Shown piece by piece: positions 45,177 through 53,840 of a stretch of DNA of 64,000 bases (the first letter of the stretch is position 1; each line of letters begins with the position of its first letter). The notes below the pieces were generated by a model. That model ran no database searches and was not told where the DNA came from. It saw only the letters and a program-made list of their open reading frames with translations. Location of the stretch: the NCBI GenBank assembly GCA_965224525.1, contig OZ245050.1, positions 4,216,001 through 4,280,000 on the forward strand, read 5' to 3'. The position numbers were made by a program, and so were the translations under genes. Source of the stretch: Granulosicoccus sp036478565 (lineage in GTDB: Bacteria > Pseudomonadota > Gammaproteobacteria > Granulosicoccales > Granulosicoccaceae).

Positions 45177-46787
45177 ATGACCGAACCTTCAGCAACAGAT
45201 CCACCTGTTGTCGACTCGCAAAACTGCCTCGGAAAGCTTCAGACGACATCACGCCGCCGCACTCGCAGGTCCCGCAGTCGCAAGACGCCATCGCGCCCAA
45301 ACGAACACCTCGAAGTACCATTCATTACGCGAAATATCCCCACCTATGATCTGCTGAGCGAAGAAAGCCTGGTAACCATTGAACAGGCTGCCGATACGAT
45401 CCTTGCTGACATTGGTATTGAATTTCGTGATGACCCGGAAACGGTACGTCTGTTTGAAGCCGCTGGTGGGCGGGTCAGGAAGCTCAACGATAACGCCTCG
45501 AACATTACGTTTGAACCCGGCATGATCCGGCAAATTCTGGCAACTGCACCAGCCCGTTTTACCCAACACGCGCGCAACCCGCTTCATTCGGTAGAGATCG
45601 GCGGCGATGCCGTGGTTCTTGCACCCGCTTATGGCTCACCGTTTGTTATGGAGCTGGGACAACCACGCCGCTACGGCACACTTGAGGATTTCGAGAATTT
45701 TGTAAAACTGGCGCAATCCAGCCCGTGGTTGCATCACTCCGGTGGCACCATTTGCGAGCCCACAGATGTACCGGTCAACAAGCGCCATCTTGATATGGTC
45801 TATGCGCATATGCGTTACTCCGATCGCGCCTTTCTCGGATCAATCACTGCGCCCGTACGAGCTGCAGACAGCATTGAGATGTGCCGAATCCTGTTCGGCG
45901 CAGAATTTGTCGACAAGCACTGCGTCATCATGGGCAACTTCAATTCCACCTCACCACTGATATGGGACGGCATAGCAACTCGCGGCATTCGCACCTATGC
46001 CAAGGCCGGTCAGGGTTCTATCCTGCTACCCTTTTTACTTGGCGGCGCGGTCTCACCGGTTACCACGGCTGGCAGTGTTGCCCAGGGCCTGGCCGAGTCA
46101 ATGGTTGGCTGTGCGCTGACACAACTGGTGCGCCCGGGCGCACCAGCAGTACTCGCTTCATTCTTTTCAACCACCTCGCTGCGTTCCGGCAGCCCGACAT
46201 TTGGCACCCCGGAGTCTTCCCTGGCAAGCCTTGCCATGGGTCAGCTGGCACGTCGACTGAAACTGCCGCTGCGTTGTGCTGGTAATTTCTCCACTTCCAA
46301 GCTGCCTGATGGGCAGGCCATGACCCAGGCGGTCATGTCCATGCTGTCAGCCGTTCAAGGGGGGGCAAACTATATTCTGCATTCAGCCGGATTTTTGGAT
46401 GGGCTGCTATCAATGTCGTATGAGAAGTTCATGCTTGATACCGACCTCTGTGGCGCACTGCATACATACATGAACGGCATAGTTGTGAATGAAGATACGC
46501 TGGGCATTGATGCACTGCACGAAGGTGGACCGGGAGAACATCTGTTTGGCTCGGCACATACACTTGCACACTACAAGACCGCCTACTGGGAGAGTGCACT
46601 GAACGACGATCGGCCTTACGAGACCTGGGCAGAACAGGGTAGTGAAGATGCCATGACTCGCGCTAACCGCCTTTGGAAAAAAACACTTGCAGAGTACCAG
46701 CCGCCACCTTTGGATGAGGCCGTTGACGAACAGCTTAAAGACTTTGTGGCCCGACAAAAGGCTTCGACGAAAGATGCCTGGTACTAG
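45177..46787 (+). CDS. MttB-superfamily methyltransferase (non-pyrrolysine)
   Basis: A 536-residue member of the trimethylamine methyltransferase superfamily. After a basic, probably disordered head (RRRTRRSRSRK, about 25-35) it has LSEESLVTIEQAADTILADIGIEFRDDPETVRLFEAAGG, LAPAYGSPFVMELGQPRRYGTLEDFENFVKLAQ, HHSGGTICEPTDVPVNKRHLDMVYAHMRYSDRAF and GGANYILHSAGFLDGLLSMSYEKFMLDTDLCGAL. These fit MttB, whose archaeal members use pyrrolysine; no in-frame amber codon occurs within this gene, as in glycine-betaine and proline-betaine methyltransferases. No corrinoid protein gene is nearby, so the methyl acceptor is unclear. The stop TAG is the first triplet of a long inverted repeat. Confidence 0.87.
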   Translation: MTEPSATDPPVVDSQNCLGKLQTTSRRRTRRSRSRKTPSRPNEHLEVPFITRNIPTYDLLSEESLVTIEQAADTILADIGIEFRDDPETVRLFEAAGGRVRKLNDNASNITFEPGMIRQILATAPARFTQHARNPLHSVEIGGDAVVLAPAYGSPFVMELGQPRRYGTLEDFENFVKLAQSSPWLHHSGGTICEPTDVPVNKRHLDMVYAHMRYSDRAFLGSITAPVRAADSIEMCRILFGAEFVDKHCVIMGNFNSTSPLIWDGIATRGIRTYAKAGQGSILLPFLLGGAVSPVTTAGSVAQGLAESMVGCALTQLVRPGAPAVLASFFSTTSLRSGSPTFGTPESSLASLAMGQLARRLKLPLRCAGNFSTSKLPDGQAMTQAVMSMLSAVQGGANYILHSAGFLDGLLSMSYEKFMLDTDLCGALHTYMNGIVVNEDTLGIDALHEGGPGEHLFGSAHTLAHYKTAYWESALNDDRPYETWAEQGSEDAMTRANRLWKKTLAEYQPPPLDEAVDEQLKDFVARQKASTKDAWY

Positions 46788-46947
46788 TAGCCCAACCACA
46801 TGATACTTTCGAGTTCAGCTCGTCTGTCGACTTCCCTGCCGATGTTGCCTTTGCTCGACGTATGCCCAATATGCCTTCGCAAGTGCGCCTTGGCAGGAAA
46901 GCCGACAATCAAGCTGTACCGGAAAGTATCATGTGGTTGGACTACTA
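46785..46947. repeat. 163-bp hairpin element with 26-bp ends (MITE-like)
   Basis: The first 26 bases (46785-46810, beginning TAGTAGCCCAACCACATG) and last 26 (46922-46947) are inverse complements with one mismatch. Pairing goes on imperfectly for about 28 more bases inward without gaps, leaving a core of roughly 55 bases. The element starts inside the mttB-like gene and supplies its TAG stop; it ends about 100 bases before the flavoprotein gene. The outer ends have no clear target duplication. It contains no gene. It could be a miniature mobile element or an mRNA-stabilising hairpin. Confidence 0.8.
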
Positions 46948-47053
46948 GCCCCGAACCAGGAGTCTGCGGTACGGTAATCCGATGCTTCATGCATAACCCA
47001 GGCAAACCTGCACCCGGTAAGAATGCAGGCGTCGACGCCGACAGGAGAATTGA

Positions 47054-49105
47054 ATGTCCAGCGATCCCTTGTTGCAACCCTATACGCTGAAACACCTGAC
47101 GCTTAAAAATCGCATCATGATCACCAGTCATGAGCCAGCCTATCCAGAAGATGGCATGCCGAAGGATCGTTACCGCGCGTATCACGAAGAGCGTGCAATG
47201 GCGGGCGTTGCAATGACCATGACAGCTGGTTCTGCCGCGGTATCAAGAGACAGCCCACCGGTCTTCAACAACATTCTGGCCTACAAGGATGAAGTCGTGC
47301 CATGGATGAAGAAAGTCAGTGACGCCTGCCATGAGCACGGTTGTGCCGTGATGATCCAGCTAACGCATCTTGGCCGGCGTACCGGCTGGAACAAGGGTGA
47401 TTGGCTGCCGGCCGTTTCGTCATCTCTCGAACGTGAAGCGACTCACCGGGCTTTTCCGAAAAAAGTTGAAGACTGGGATATTGAACGCATCATCGGTGAC
47501 TATGCCGATGCTGCCGAACGCATGCAGGCGGCCGGGCTCGATGGCATCGAACTACAGGCATACGGGCATTTGATGGATCAGTTCTGGTCGCCATTGACCA
47601 ACACACTCGACAGCCCCTATGGCGGCTCTCTTGAAAATCGCTTGCGCTTTACCATGGACGTATTGCATGCCATACGTAAACGCGTGGGCAATACGTTCAT
47701 TGTCGGTATGCGTTATACCGCTGATGAAAAACTGACGGGTGGTATCAGCGCCAGTGAAGGGATAGAAATTTCAAAACTGCTGAAAGCCAGCGGCATGGTT
47801 GATTTTCTGAATGTTATTCGCGGTCATATCGATACCGACCCGGGGCTCGCCGACGTCATTCCGGTTCAGGGCATGAAGAGTGCGCCGCATCTGGACTTTG
47901 CCGGTGAGGTTCGCAAAGCCACCGGCATGCCAACCTTTCATGCAGCACGTATCCCCGATGTTGCAACCGCACGCCATGCCATTGCCGCAGGACTGCTGGA
48001 TATGGTCGGCATGACAAGGGCCCATATGGCAGACCCGCATCTCGTGCGCAAGATTGTCGAAGGTCGGGAAGATGATATCCGCCCCTGTGTTGGCGCTACC
48101 TATTGCCTCGACCGCATCTATCAGGCTGGTGACGCACTCTGCATGCACAACGCTGCCACGGGTCGTGAACTGACCATGCCGCACAATATTTTACCAGCTG
48201 ATGTGCAACGCAAAGTTGTTATCGTTGGTGCTGGCCCTGCTGGTCTTGAAGCGGCGCGTATCGCCGCCGAACGTAGCCATAGCGTGACTGTTCTGGAAGC
48301 GGCAACCGATGCAGGCGGACAGGTTCGATTAACTGCACAGAATCCGCGCCGACGCGAAATGCTGTCCATTATCGATTGGCGTATCAACCAGTGCACCAAA
48401 CACGGAGTAACCATCCGCTATAACATTCTGGCTGAAGCAAGCGATGTTTTGGCTGAAAAGCCCGACGTTGTTATCATCGCAACCGGAGGACTGCCGCATA
48501 CCGAGGTTCTTGAGCAAGGCAATGATCTGGTCAACTCTACCTGGGACATCATCTCCGGTGATGTGAAACCCGGGCAGGATGTATTGATCTATGACGATGC
48601 TGGCGACCACGCCGCTCTGCAAGCGGCCGAAACAATCGCAAAATCCGGTGCAAAACTGGAGATCATGACACCGGACAGAAGTTTTGCTCCTGAGGTCATG
48701 GCCATGAACCTGGTGCCTTATTTGCGCGCCATACAAGACAAGGATGTCACCTTCACGGTCACCTATCGACTAAAAAGTGTTGAACACGATGGCAATCGTC
48801 TGCGAGCCTTGATTGGTAGTGACTACAGCGACCTGCAAAAGCAGCGAAGCTTCGATCAGATCATTATCAATCACGGCACCATCCCACTGGATGAACTCTA
48901 TTTTGAACTGAAGCCGCTGGCAAGTAATCAAGGTGCGGTCGATTACCCGGCAATGCTTGCCGGCCAGTCGCAGCCAATTTCCGGGAACGTCGAGTCAACG
49001 CCATCCAACCCGACATTTCAACTGTTTCGCATTGGTGATGCCGTATCAGCCAGGAATACACACGCAGCAATTTATGATGCGTTGCGGTTGATGAAAGATA
49101 TTTAA
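47054..49105 (+). CDS. DgcA/trimethylamine-dehydrogenase-like flavoprotein
   Basis: A 683-residue fused flavoenzyme: an N-terminal OYE-type FMN barrel (LKHLTLKNRIMITSHEPAYPEDG, VMIQLTHLGRRTG, ELQAYGHLMDQFWSPLTN, YGGSLENRLRF), an Fe-S segment, and a C-terminal NAD/FAD-binding half (VVIVGAGPAGLEAARIAAE). It resembles dimethylglycine demethylase DgcA and N-methylproline demethylases, which remove a methyl group from an N-methyl amino acid. The usual Cys-x2-Cys-x3-Cys cluster reads CVGATYC, one Cys short and one residue shorter, with a third Cys 12 residues on. It follows the mttB-like gene and the hairpin element. Confidence 0.83.
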   Translation: MSSDPLLQPYTLKHLTLKNRIMITSHEPAYPEDGMPKDRYRAYHEERAMAGVAMTMTAGSAAVSRDSPPVFNNILAYKDEVVPWMKKVSDACHEHGCAVMIQLTHLGRRTGWNKGDWLPAVSSSLEREATHRAFPKKVEDWDIERIIGDYADAAERMQAAGLDGIELQAYGHLMDQFWSPLTNTLDSPYGGSLENRLRFTMDVLHAIRKRVGNTFIVGMRYTADEKLTGGISASEGIEISKLLKASGMVDFLNVIRGHIDTDPGLADVIPVQGMKSAPHLDFAGEVRKATGMPTFHAARIPDVATARHAIAAGLLDMVGMTRAHMADPHLVRKIVEGREDDIRPCVGATYCLDRIYQAGDALCMHNAATGRELTMPHNILPADVQRKVVIVGAGPAGLEAARIAAERSHSVTVLEAATDAGGQVRLTAQNPRRREMLSIIDWRINQCTKHGVTIRYNILAEASDVLAEKPDVVIIATGGLPHTEVLEQGNDLVNSTWDIISGDVKPGQDVLIYDDAGDHAALQAAETIAKSGAKLEIMTPDRSFAPEVMAMNLVPYLRAIQDKDVTFTVTYRLKSVEHDGNRLRALIGSDYSDLQKQRSFDQIIINHGTIPLDELYFELKPLASNQGAVDYPAMLAGQSQPISGNVESTPSNPTFQLFRIGDAVSARNTHAAIYDALRLMKDI

Positions 49106-49192
49106 CGACAAATTAATTTGATACTTTGTACATAAATCTGCACATGCCGATGCACACATCAAGAAACCACAAGTCCTGAGAGACGACTGGTC

Positions 49193-51169
49193 ATGTTTAA
49201 GCACATCTTCAAACCCATTGCATTGCGTCACTGCACCCTGCGTAACCGAATCGTCTTTGGCGCGCATACAACCAACATGGCGGTCAACGGACTACCTGCT
49301 GAACAGCATATCGCCTACTACCGCGAACGCGCTTTGGGCGGTGCGGCGATGATTGTTGTAGAGCCTGTTCCTGTTCATGCAGCAGCCGTTTTAACACGAG
49401 GCAATTTCCGACACTCTGACGACGCTATTATCCCTCATTTCAGAAAACTCACTGATGCAATAAAGGCAAACGGCTCTATCGCCATACAGCAGCTCTATCA
49501 TGTTGGCCAGCATGGCGATGCAGACAACTCCTTCCATGCCAACTGGTCGGCCTCGGGACTGCCAAGCTATCACGACAGCGATGGTAGCCATTGCATGAAC
49601 ATTGCAGAAATTGAAGTAACTATTGATGGCTTCGTACAGGCTGCACGGCGTTGCCGCGATGCAGGCTTTGATGGTGTGGAAGTATGGGCCGCCTATCACA
49701 GCATGCTAGACCAGTTCTGGACGCCGTGGTCAAACCGGCGTAGTGACAAATGGGGTGGCAGTCTGGAAAATCGCACACGCATGTCTCGTGAAATAATGAC
49801 TCGCATTCGCAAAGTATGTGGTGAAGATTTCATCATCGGTCTGGCAGTCAGTGATGAGCCTGATGTAGACATCATGCTGGCACGCGAATCAATTGCTGAA
49901 ATCGTGGCCTTGCATGATCAGTTACAAATAGTGGACTACATAACATGCGGTGTTGGCGGCTACTTTGATTTTTCGAAACTGATGCCGACCTTTTTATACC
50001 CGGAGAATATGGGGGCTGACCTTGCTCGTACCCTGAAGCATTCGGTCAGTCACGCACTGGTTACTGCCGAGGCACATATCCGCACACCGGAAAATGCTGA
50101 AACTGTACTTGGCGAGGCATCCAGCGATCTGGTCTCCATCGTACGCGGCCAGATTGCCGACCCGCACTGGGTATCCAAGGCCAAAGAGGATAGAGCAGAG
50201 GATATCCGCGGTTGTTTGTCATGTAATCAGATGTGCTGGGGGCGACGCTCGCGAGACTACTGGATATCCTGCGTTATCAACCCTTCTGTTGGTCGCGAAT
50301 GGGAATGGCAGGGAGACCGCTTCAACCGGGCAGAAAAATCACTCAGTGTTCTTGTCGTTGGCGGTGGGCCGGCGGGTCTGGAAGCTGCACGTGTTGCTGG
50401 CGAGCGCGGACATCAGGTTGTACTGTGCGAAGCAAGCGCTCGACTTGGAGGCGCTTATCGCCTGGCGGGTGAACAACCGCGCCGAGCACAGATTACCGAT
50501 CTGATCGAATGGTACGAACGTCAACTACTCAAGCTTAAGGTCACTATTCGCTACAACTCGTTCATAGAAGCAGAGGAAGTCATTGCCGAGAATGCAGACC
50601 GAATTATTCTTGCAACAGGCTCATTGCCAACCGACACAGGATTTCAGAAGGCATTGCCACGGTTTGAGTCGCTACCGGGGATTGAAAATGGCAATGTTTT
50701 TTCAGCTGAAGATGTCATGGCGCGTGTCGCACAACCAGGCCGTCGCGTTATCGTGCTGGACGAGGGCGGTAACTGGAAAGGCTGCGGCACAGCCTGGAAA
50801 CTCGCCGAAGCGGGTCATGCCGTTAGCATCGTTACACCGGATGCACTGGTTGGGAAAGAGTTGCAAAGAACGGCTGCCGATTTTCCATTACGACGCAAAC
50901 TGGCACAGCTCGGTGTGGAGTTCATCACCGAAAGCGGCATTCTGCAGTGGACAGGATCTGCAGCAACTGTCGTCTCGTTTCTTACCGGCAAGGAGCAAGC
51001 TGTCGATGCAAACACACTGATTTTTGCAACTACCAACAAGGCGTATGACGATCTGGCACTTGACCTGACAGACAGAGCCATCGCTTTTGATGCCATTGGT
51101 GACGGCGTGGCAGCCCGCCAGGCAGCGTACGCCATCTATGAAGGCCGACGAATAGCACTGTCTCTCTAG
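49193..51169 (+). CDS. Second DgcA/trimethylamine-dehydrogenase-like flavoprotein
   Basis: A 658-residue paralogue of the preceding enzyme with the same layout: FMN barrel (FKPIALRHCTLRNRIVFGAHTTNMAVNGLP, IQQLYHVGQHG, VEVWAAYHSMLDQFWTPWSN, WGGSLENRTRM), iron-sulfur segment and NAD/FAD half (LVVGGGPAGLEAARVAGERG). Here the 4Fe-4S motif is complete: CLSCNQMC and a fourth Cys 12 residues later in SCVINPSVGRE. Substrate is unknown; the two enzymes may act on successive methyl groups. It begins 87 bases after its neighbour and precedes the Ldh2-like gene. Confidence 0.83.
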   Translation: MFKHIFKPIALRHCTLRNRIVFGAHTTNMAVNGLPAEQHIAYYRERALGGAAMIVVEPVPVHAAAVLTRGNFRHSDDAIIPHFRKLTDAIKANGSIAIQQLYHVGQHGDADNSFHANWSASGLPSYHDSDGSHCMNIAEIEVTIDGFVQAARRCRDAGFDGVEVWAAYHSMLDQFWTPWSNRRSDKWGGSLENRTRMSREIMTRIRKVCGEDFIIGLAVSDEPDVDIMLARESIAEIVALHDQLQIVDYITCGVGGYFDFSKLMPTFLYPENMGADLARTLKHSVSHALVTAEAHIRTPENAETVLGEASSDLVSIVRGQIADPHWVSKAKEDRAEDIRGCLSCNQMCWGRRSRDYWISCVINPSVGREWEWQGDRFNRAEKSLSVLVVGGGPAGLEAARVAGERGHQVVLCEASARLGGAYRLAGEQPRRAQITDLIEWYERQLLKLKVTIRYNSFIEAEEVIAENADRIILATGSLPTDTGFQKALPRFESLPGIENGNVFSAEDVMARVAQPGRRVIVLDEGGNWKGCGTAWKLAEAGHAVSIVTPDALVGKELQRTAADFPLRRKLAQLGVEFITESGILQWTGSAATVVSFLTGKEQAVDANTLIFATTNKAYDDLALDLTDRAIAFDAIGDGVAARQAAYAIYEGRRIALSL

Positions 51170-51229
51170 ACTGAGCGATTCATGACAACATCATCCTGAA
51201 CAAAATCTGTCTACATTGGATATTCTGCG

Positions 51230-52219
51230 ATGGCAATACTGACAAGCGATGCGCTTCACACACTGTTGGTAAGCGCATTACGCACGAAAGGGTTTTCAGC
51301 AGAAAACGCCGATGCACTTGCCCGGCAAACGGTACTGACGGAACAACTCGGACAAACCAGCGTCGGTGTTGCACACGTTTTTGACTACATCAACAGCATC
51401 GACAACGGTCGCATTGATGGCGAGGCCGTACCAACAGTTGCGAGGCCTGCACCTACCATGATCCATGTAGATGGCAATGGCGGGTTAGCGCAAACCGGTT
51501 TTGATCAGGCATTTGATGATCTGGTATCTGGCGCACATGAGTTTGGAATGTGCGTGTTTCTGCAAAAAAACACCATGCTGTGCGGCTCACTGGGAACCTT
51601 TGCCTTGCGGACTGCAAATGCAGGTCTGATCAGTATTGCTGCAAGCAACGGCTCTCCACTACTGGCAGGCTCCGGCTCCGACAAACCGGTCTATTGCACC
51701 AACCCGCTCGCTTTTTCAGCACCGCTATCAGACAAACCACCTTTGCTGATCGACCAGTCTTCCAGCGCTACTGCCTACGTCAATATCCGTAGTGCTGCTG
51801 AGCAAGGCAACGATATTCCCCTGGGCTGGGCAATCGACAAACACGGCAAACCAACCACTGACGCAAAAGCGGCGCTTGAAGGCACGTTACTGGCTTTTGG
51901 CGGTGCGCGCGGCGCTAACATGGCGCTCATGGTTGAAGTGCTGGCAGGCGGTCTGACCGGTGCTAACTGGTCACTTGACGCGCCATCTTTTATCGAAGGT
52001 GATGAGTGCCCGGCTACCGGATTATTTGTGCTCGCCATAGATCCGACTCTGATTGACGCTGGATTCTCAGCCAGGATGACACAACAAATCGACAGACTGG
52101 CAAGCGACTACAGGGTCCACATTCCGGGGCTTTCCAAAGCCAACTCCCTTAGCCGAAGTATACGCGACGGCATTGAGGTGAAAGACTGCATGATTTCTCA
52201 ACTGCAGTCGATGGTCTGA
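51230..52219 (+). CDS. Ldh2/malate-lactate dehydrogenase family oxidoreductase, divergent
   Basis: A 329-residue member of the Ldh2 (YbiC/DpkA/ComC) family of NAD(P) dehydrogenases. LARQTVLTEQLGQTSVGVAHVFDYI, VDGNGGLAQTGFDQAFDDLV, SNGSPLLAGSGSDKPVYCTNPLAFSAP and GWAIDKHGKPTTDAKAAL follow the family. The usual SHG motif is SVG and the N-H-H motif is NTMLCG, so catalytic His residues are lacking at both places. Related family members reduce cyclic imines such as pyrroline- or piperideine-2-carboxylate; in this cluster a role in an N-methyl amino-acid route is possible. Ends 44 bases before a convergent cytochrome gene. Confidence 0.78.
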   Translation: MAILTSDALHTLLVSALRTKGFSAENADALARQTVLTEQLGQTSVGVAHVFDYINSIDNGRIDGEAVPTVARPAPTMIHVDGNGGLAQTGFDQAFDDLVSGAHEFGMCVFLQKNTMLCGSLGTFALRTANAGLISIAASNGSPLLAGSGSDKPVYCTNPLAFSAPLSDKPPLLIDQSSSATAYVNIRSAAEQGNDIPLGWAIDKHGKPTTDAKAALEGTLLAFGGARGANMALMVEVLAGGLTGANWSLDAPSFIEGDECPATGLFVLAIDPTLIDAGFSARMTQQIDRLASDYRVHIPGLSKANSLSRSIRDGIEVKDCMISQLQSMV

Positions 52220-52263
52220 TCAGGCCTACCCGCGATACCCGCTACCCGATACCGAAACTCTGA

Positions 52264-52632
52264 CTACCTGCTCTTCTTGAATTTATATTTTTTTGCCTTC
52301 AGCGTCATGATATAGGCAACCACATCCTCTACAGCCTGGTCATCAGCCAGCGTGTCCGCCATGGGCTTCATAACGGCTCCGTTGAGGTCCCCTTCGGCTG
52401 TACCGCGCGTACCGGATTTAAAGTTCTTTAACTGGCTTACCAGATACCATTCGAACTGTCCGGCAAGCCGCGGCGCTTGAATACTTGCGCTGCCTTCGGC
52501 CTTGTCGCCGTGGCAACTGGCACACACTGAATACAGTGCTTTGCCGCTTTTGGCATTGCCATTGAAGTCACTGGCGAGCAATGGTGTTGCCGGAAGCAGC
52601 AGAACAATGGCTGCAAGTAAACTTATTTTCAT
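52264..52632 (-). CDS. Monohaem cytochrome c (c553-like)
   Basis: A 122-residue periplasmic cytochrome. The signal peptide (LLAAIVLLLPATPLLA) is followed by KSGKALYSVCASCHGDKAEGSASIQAPRLAGQFEWYLVSQLKNFKSGTRGT with one CxxCH haem site and a distal Met in AVMKPMADTL. It fits the cytochrome c553 class, which shuttles electrons to terminal oxidases. It is at the far end of the cbb3 locus on the same strand, about 250 bases after the small membrane gene, and may donate to CcoP. Confidence 0.88.
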   Translation of the reverse strand: MKISLLAAIVLLLPATPLLASDFNGNAKSGKALYSVCASCHGDKAEGSASIQAPRLAGQFEWYLVSQLKNFKSGTRGTAEGDLNGAVMKPMADTLADDQAVEDVVAYIMTLKAKKYKFKKSR

Positions 52633-52879
52633 TCAGGTTTTCTCCGGGTATAGGTCGCAAGGCACATATTCGGTAAACGAATACAGACCTGAGCAATTTT
52701 AAACATTCATGAAACACCGCATCCATATTCGCAGTGGTTAATCTCGCGACAAAATTCTCGCCGCGAAGGCTGGTTGCGGTAGTTAAGACATCAGGGCGCG
52801 GGAAAAATTCCTGTTTTTATGTCGACCGGGTCACCCTCGGGAGATCAGAACTGCACCTGGCATCCGACCGCTTAACCCA

Positions 52880-53176
52880 CTACTTGCTGCGCCGTTCAGT
52901 AGTAACCATAAACCATGTAGTGCCACAGGCCAGGCAAAATAGAACCCAAAACGCCGCAAAACCAAGACCATATGCAGCTTCACTACTGCCATTGAGATAA
53001 ATATGCACTGCATCTATCTGTGCTGGATCTACAACAGAAAACAGCACGCCGACGGCCATGCCAGCACCGACAAATGCTGGCCAGAGCACATGCATAAGGC
53101 AAAGGGCAAAGGAGCTGCATCGCCGAGCGCTGACCGGCGGCGCGGGATCACTGGTGGGGTTTTCCGATGCGATCAT
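52880..53176 (-). CDS. Small membrane protein of unknown function in the cbb3 locus
   Basis: A 98-residue protein with two membrane segments (LWPAFVGAGMAVGVLFSVVD and YGLGFAAFWVLFCLACGTTWFMVT) and a short basic tail (TTERRSK). It has a Pro/Ala/Ser head and no known domain. It starts 27 bases after the fixH stop, so it is probably co-transcribed with ccoNOQP-ccoG-fixH and may assist oxidase assembly, but this is inferred from place alone. I do not recognise the family. Confidence 0.65.
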   Translation of the reverse strand: MIASENPTSDPAPPVSARRCSSFALCLMHVLWPAFVGAGMAVGVLFSVVDPAQIDAVHIYLNGSSEAAYGLGFAAFWVLFCLACGTTWFMVTTERRSK

Positions 53177-53202
53177 GGATGATCATAGCCTGTAGTTGCA
53201 GA

Positions 53203-53817
53203 TTATTGCGGCTGTCGGATTTTGGTAAATCTGGCAGCGTCCATCGGCATCATATCAATGTTTGCACTTGCCGGGAATGGCAGCCGTTGGCTGACCAGAC
53301 GCCAACTGGACTCTCCCGCTGCCTGAATATGAATGCGCCAAACACCATCGCCTGGCAGAAGCGCGTCCTGCGTCACGTAGCGCCCCCTTCCAAAAGCCTG
53401 GAAAAGCGCACTGAAATCCCGGTCAGACTGCGTCACATGAACCCACCGAACCTGCAGACTGTCTGGCCACTGAAAGCTGTCTCTTGCTATCCGTGCATCT
53501 ACCAACAGCTCATCTGGAACAGCATCAATCGGTTCTTGATCAAGCTGCAGCACAAGCCCGTCGGGCGCTTGCTCAAGAATTGCGTGCATACCCAGCAACA
53601 TCGCTATACGGTCCCTTTCAATCCGCTGGTTGATTGCCTTGCCCTGCTTGTAGTAGTCACCCACGACTAGTGAGTTGTTGGTTTGCAATGCCAGGTACAG
53701 CATCGCAAAACTCAGAATGATCGACGTAAACGGGATGCTAATTAAAAACCATGGCCAACCCTGGCGATACCAGGGCTGCACATCAGTCTGTTGCACTGCT
53801 TGCTCCGTCGATGTCAT
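53203..53817 (-). CDS. fixH: FixH family protein
   Basis: A 204-residue membrane-anchored protein needed for cbb3 oxidase assembly, thought to work in copper delivery. WYRQGWPWFLISIPFTSIILSFAMLYLALQTNNSLVVGDYYKQGKAINQRIERD is the family signature, one membrane helix followed by a periplasmic beta domain. The ATG at 53817 has GAGAG five bases upstream; a GTG at 53829 would add four residues. It sits 24 bases after ccoG. Confidence 0.9.
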   Translation of the reverse strand: MTSTEQAVQQTDVQPWYRQGWPWFLISIPFTSIILSFAMLYLALQTNNSLVVGDYYKQGKAINQRIERDRIAMLLGMHAILEQAPDGLVLQLDQEPIDAVPDELLVDARIARDSFQWPDSLQVRWVHVTQSDRDFSALFQAFGRGRYVTQDALLPGDGVWRIHIQAAGESSWRLVSQRLPFPASANIDMMPMDAARFTKIRQPQ

Positions 53818-53840
53818 GTCAGCTCTCACACAGTCCAGAG

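Noticed and set aside
46790..46942. The hairpin element has GCCCAAC near one end and GTTGGAC near the other, matching the RYYYAAC and GTTRRRY ends of an integron attC site.
   Set aside because: The stem is far longer and more regular than an attC site, there is no second site or integrase in the window, and two seven-base degenerate matches in an inverted repeat can arise together by chance.
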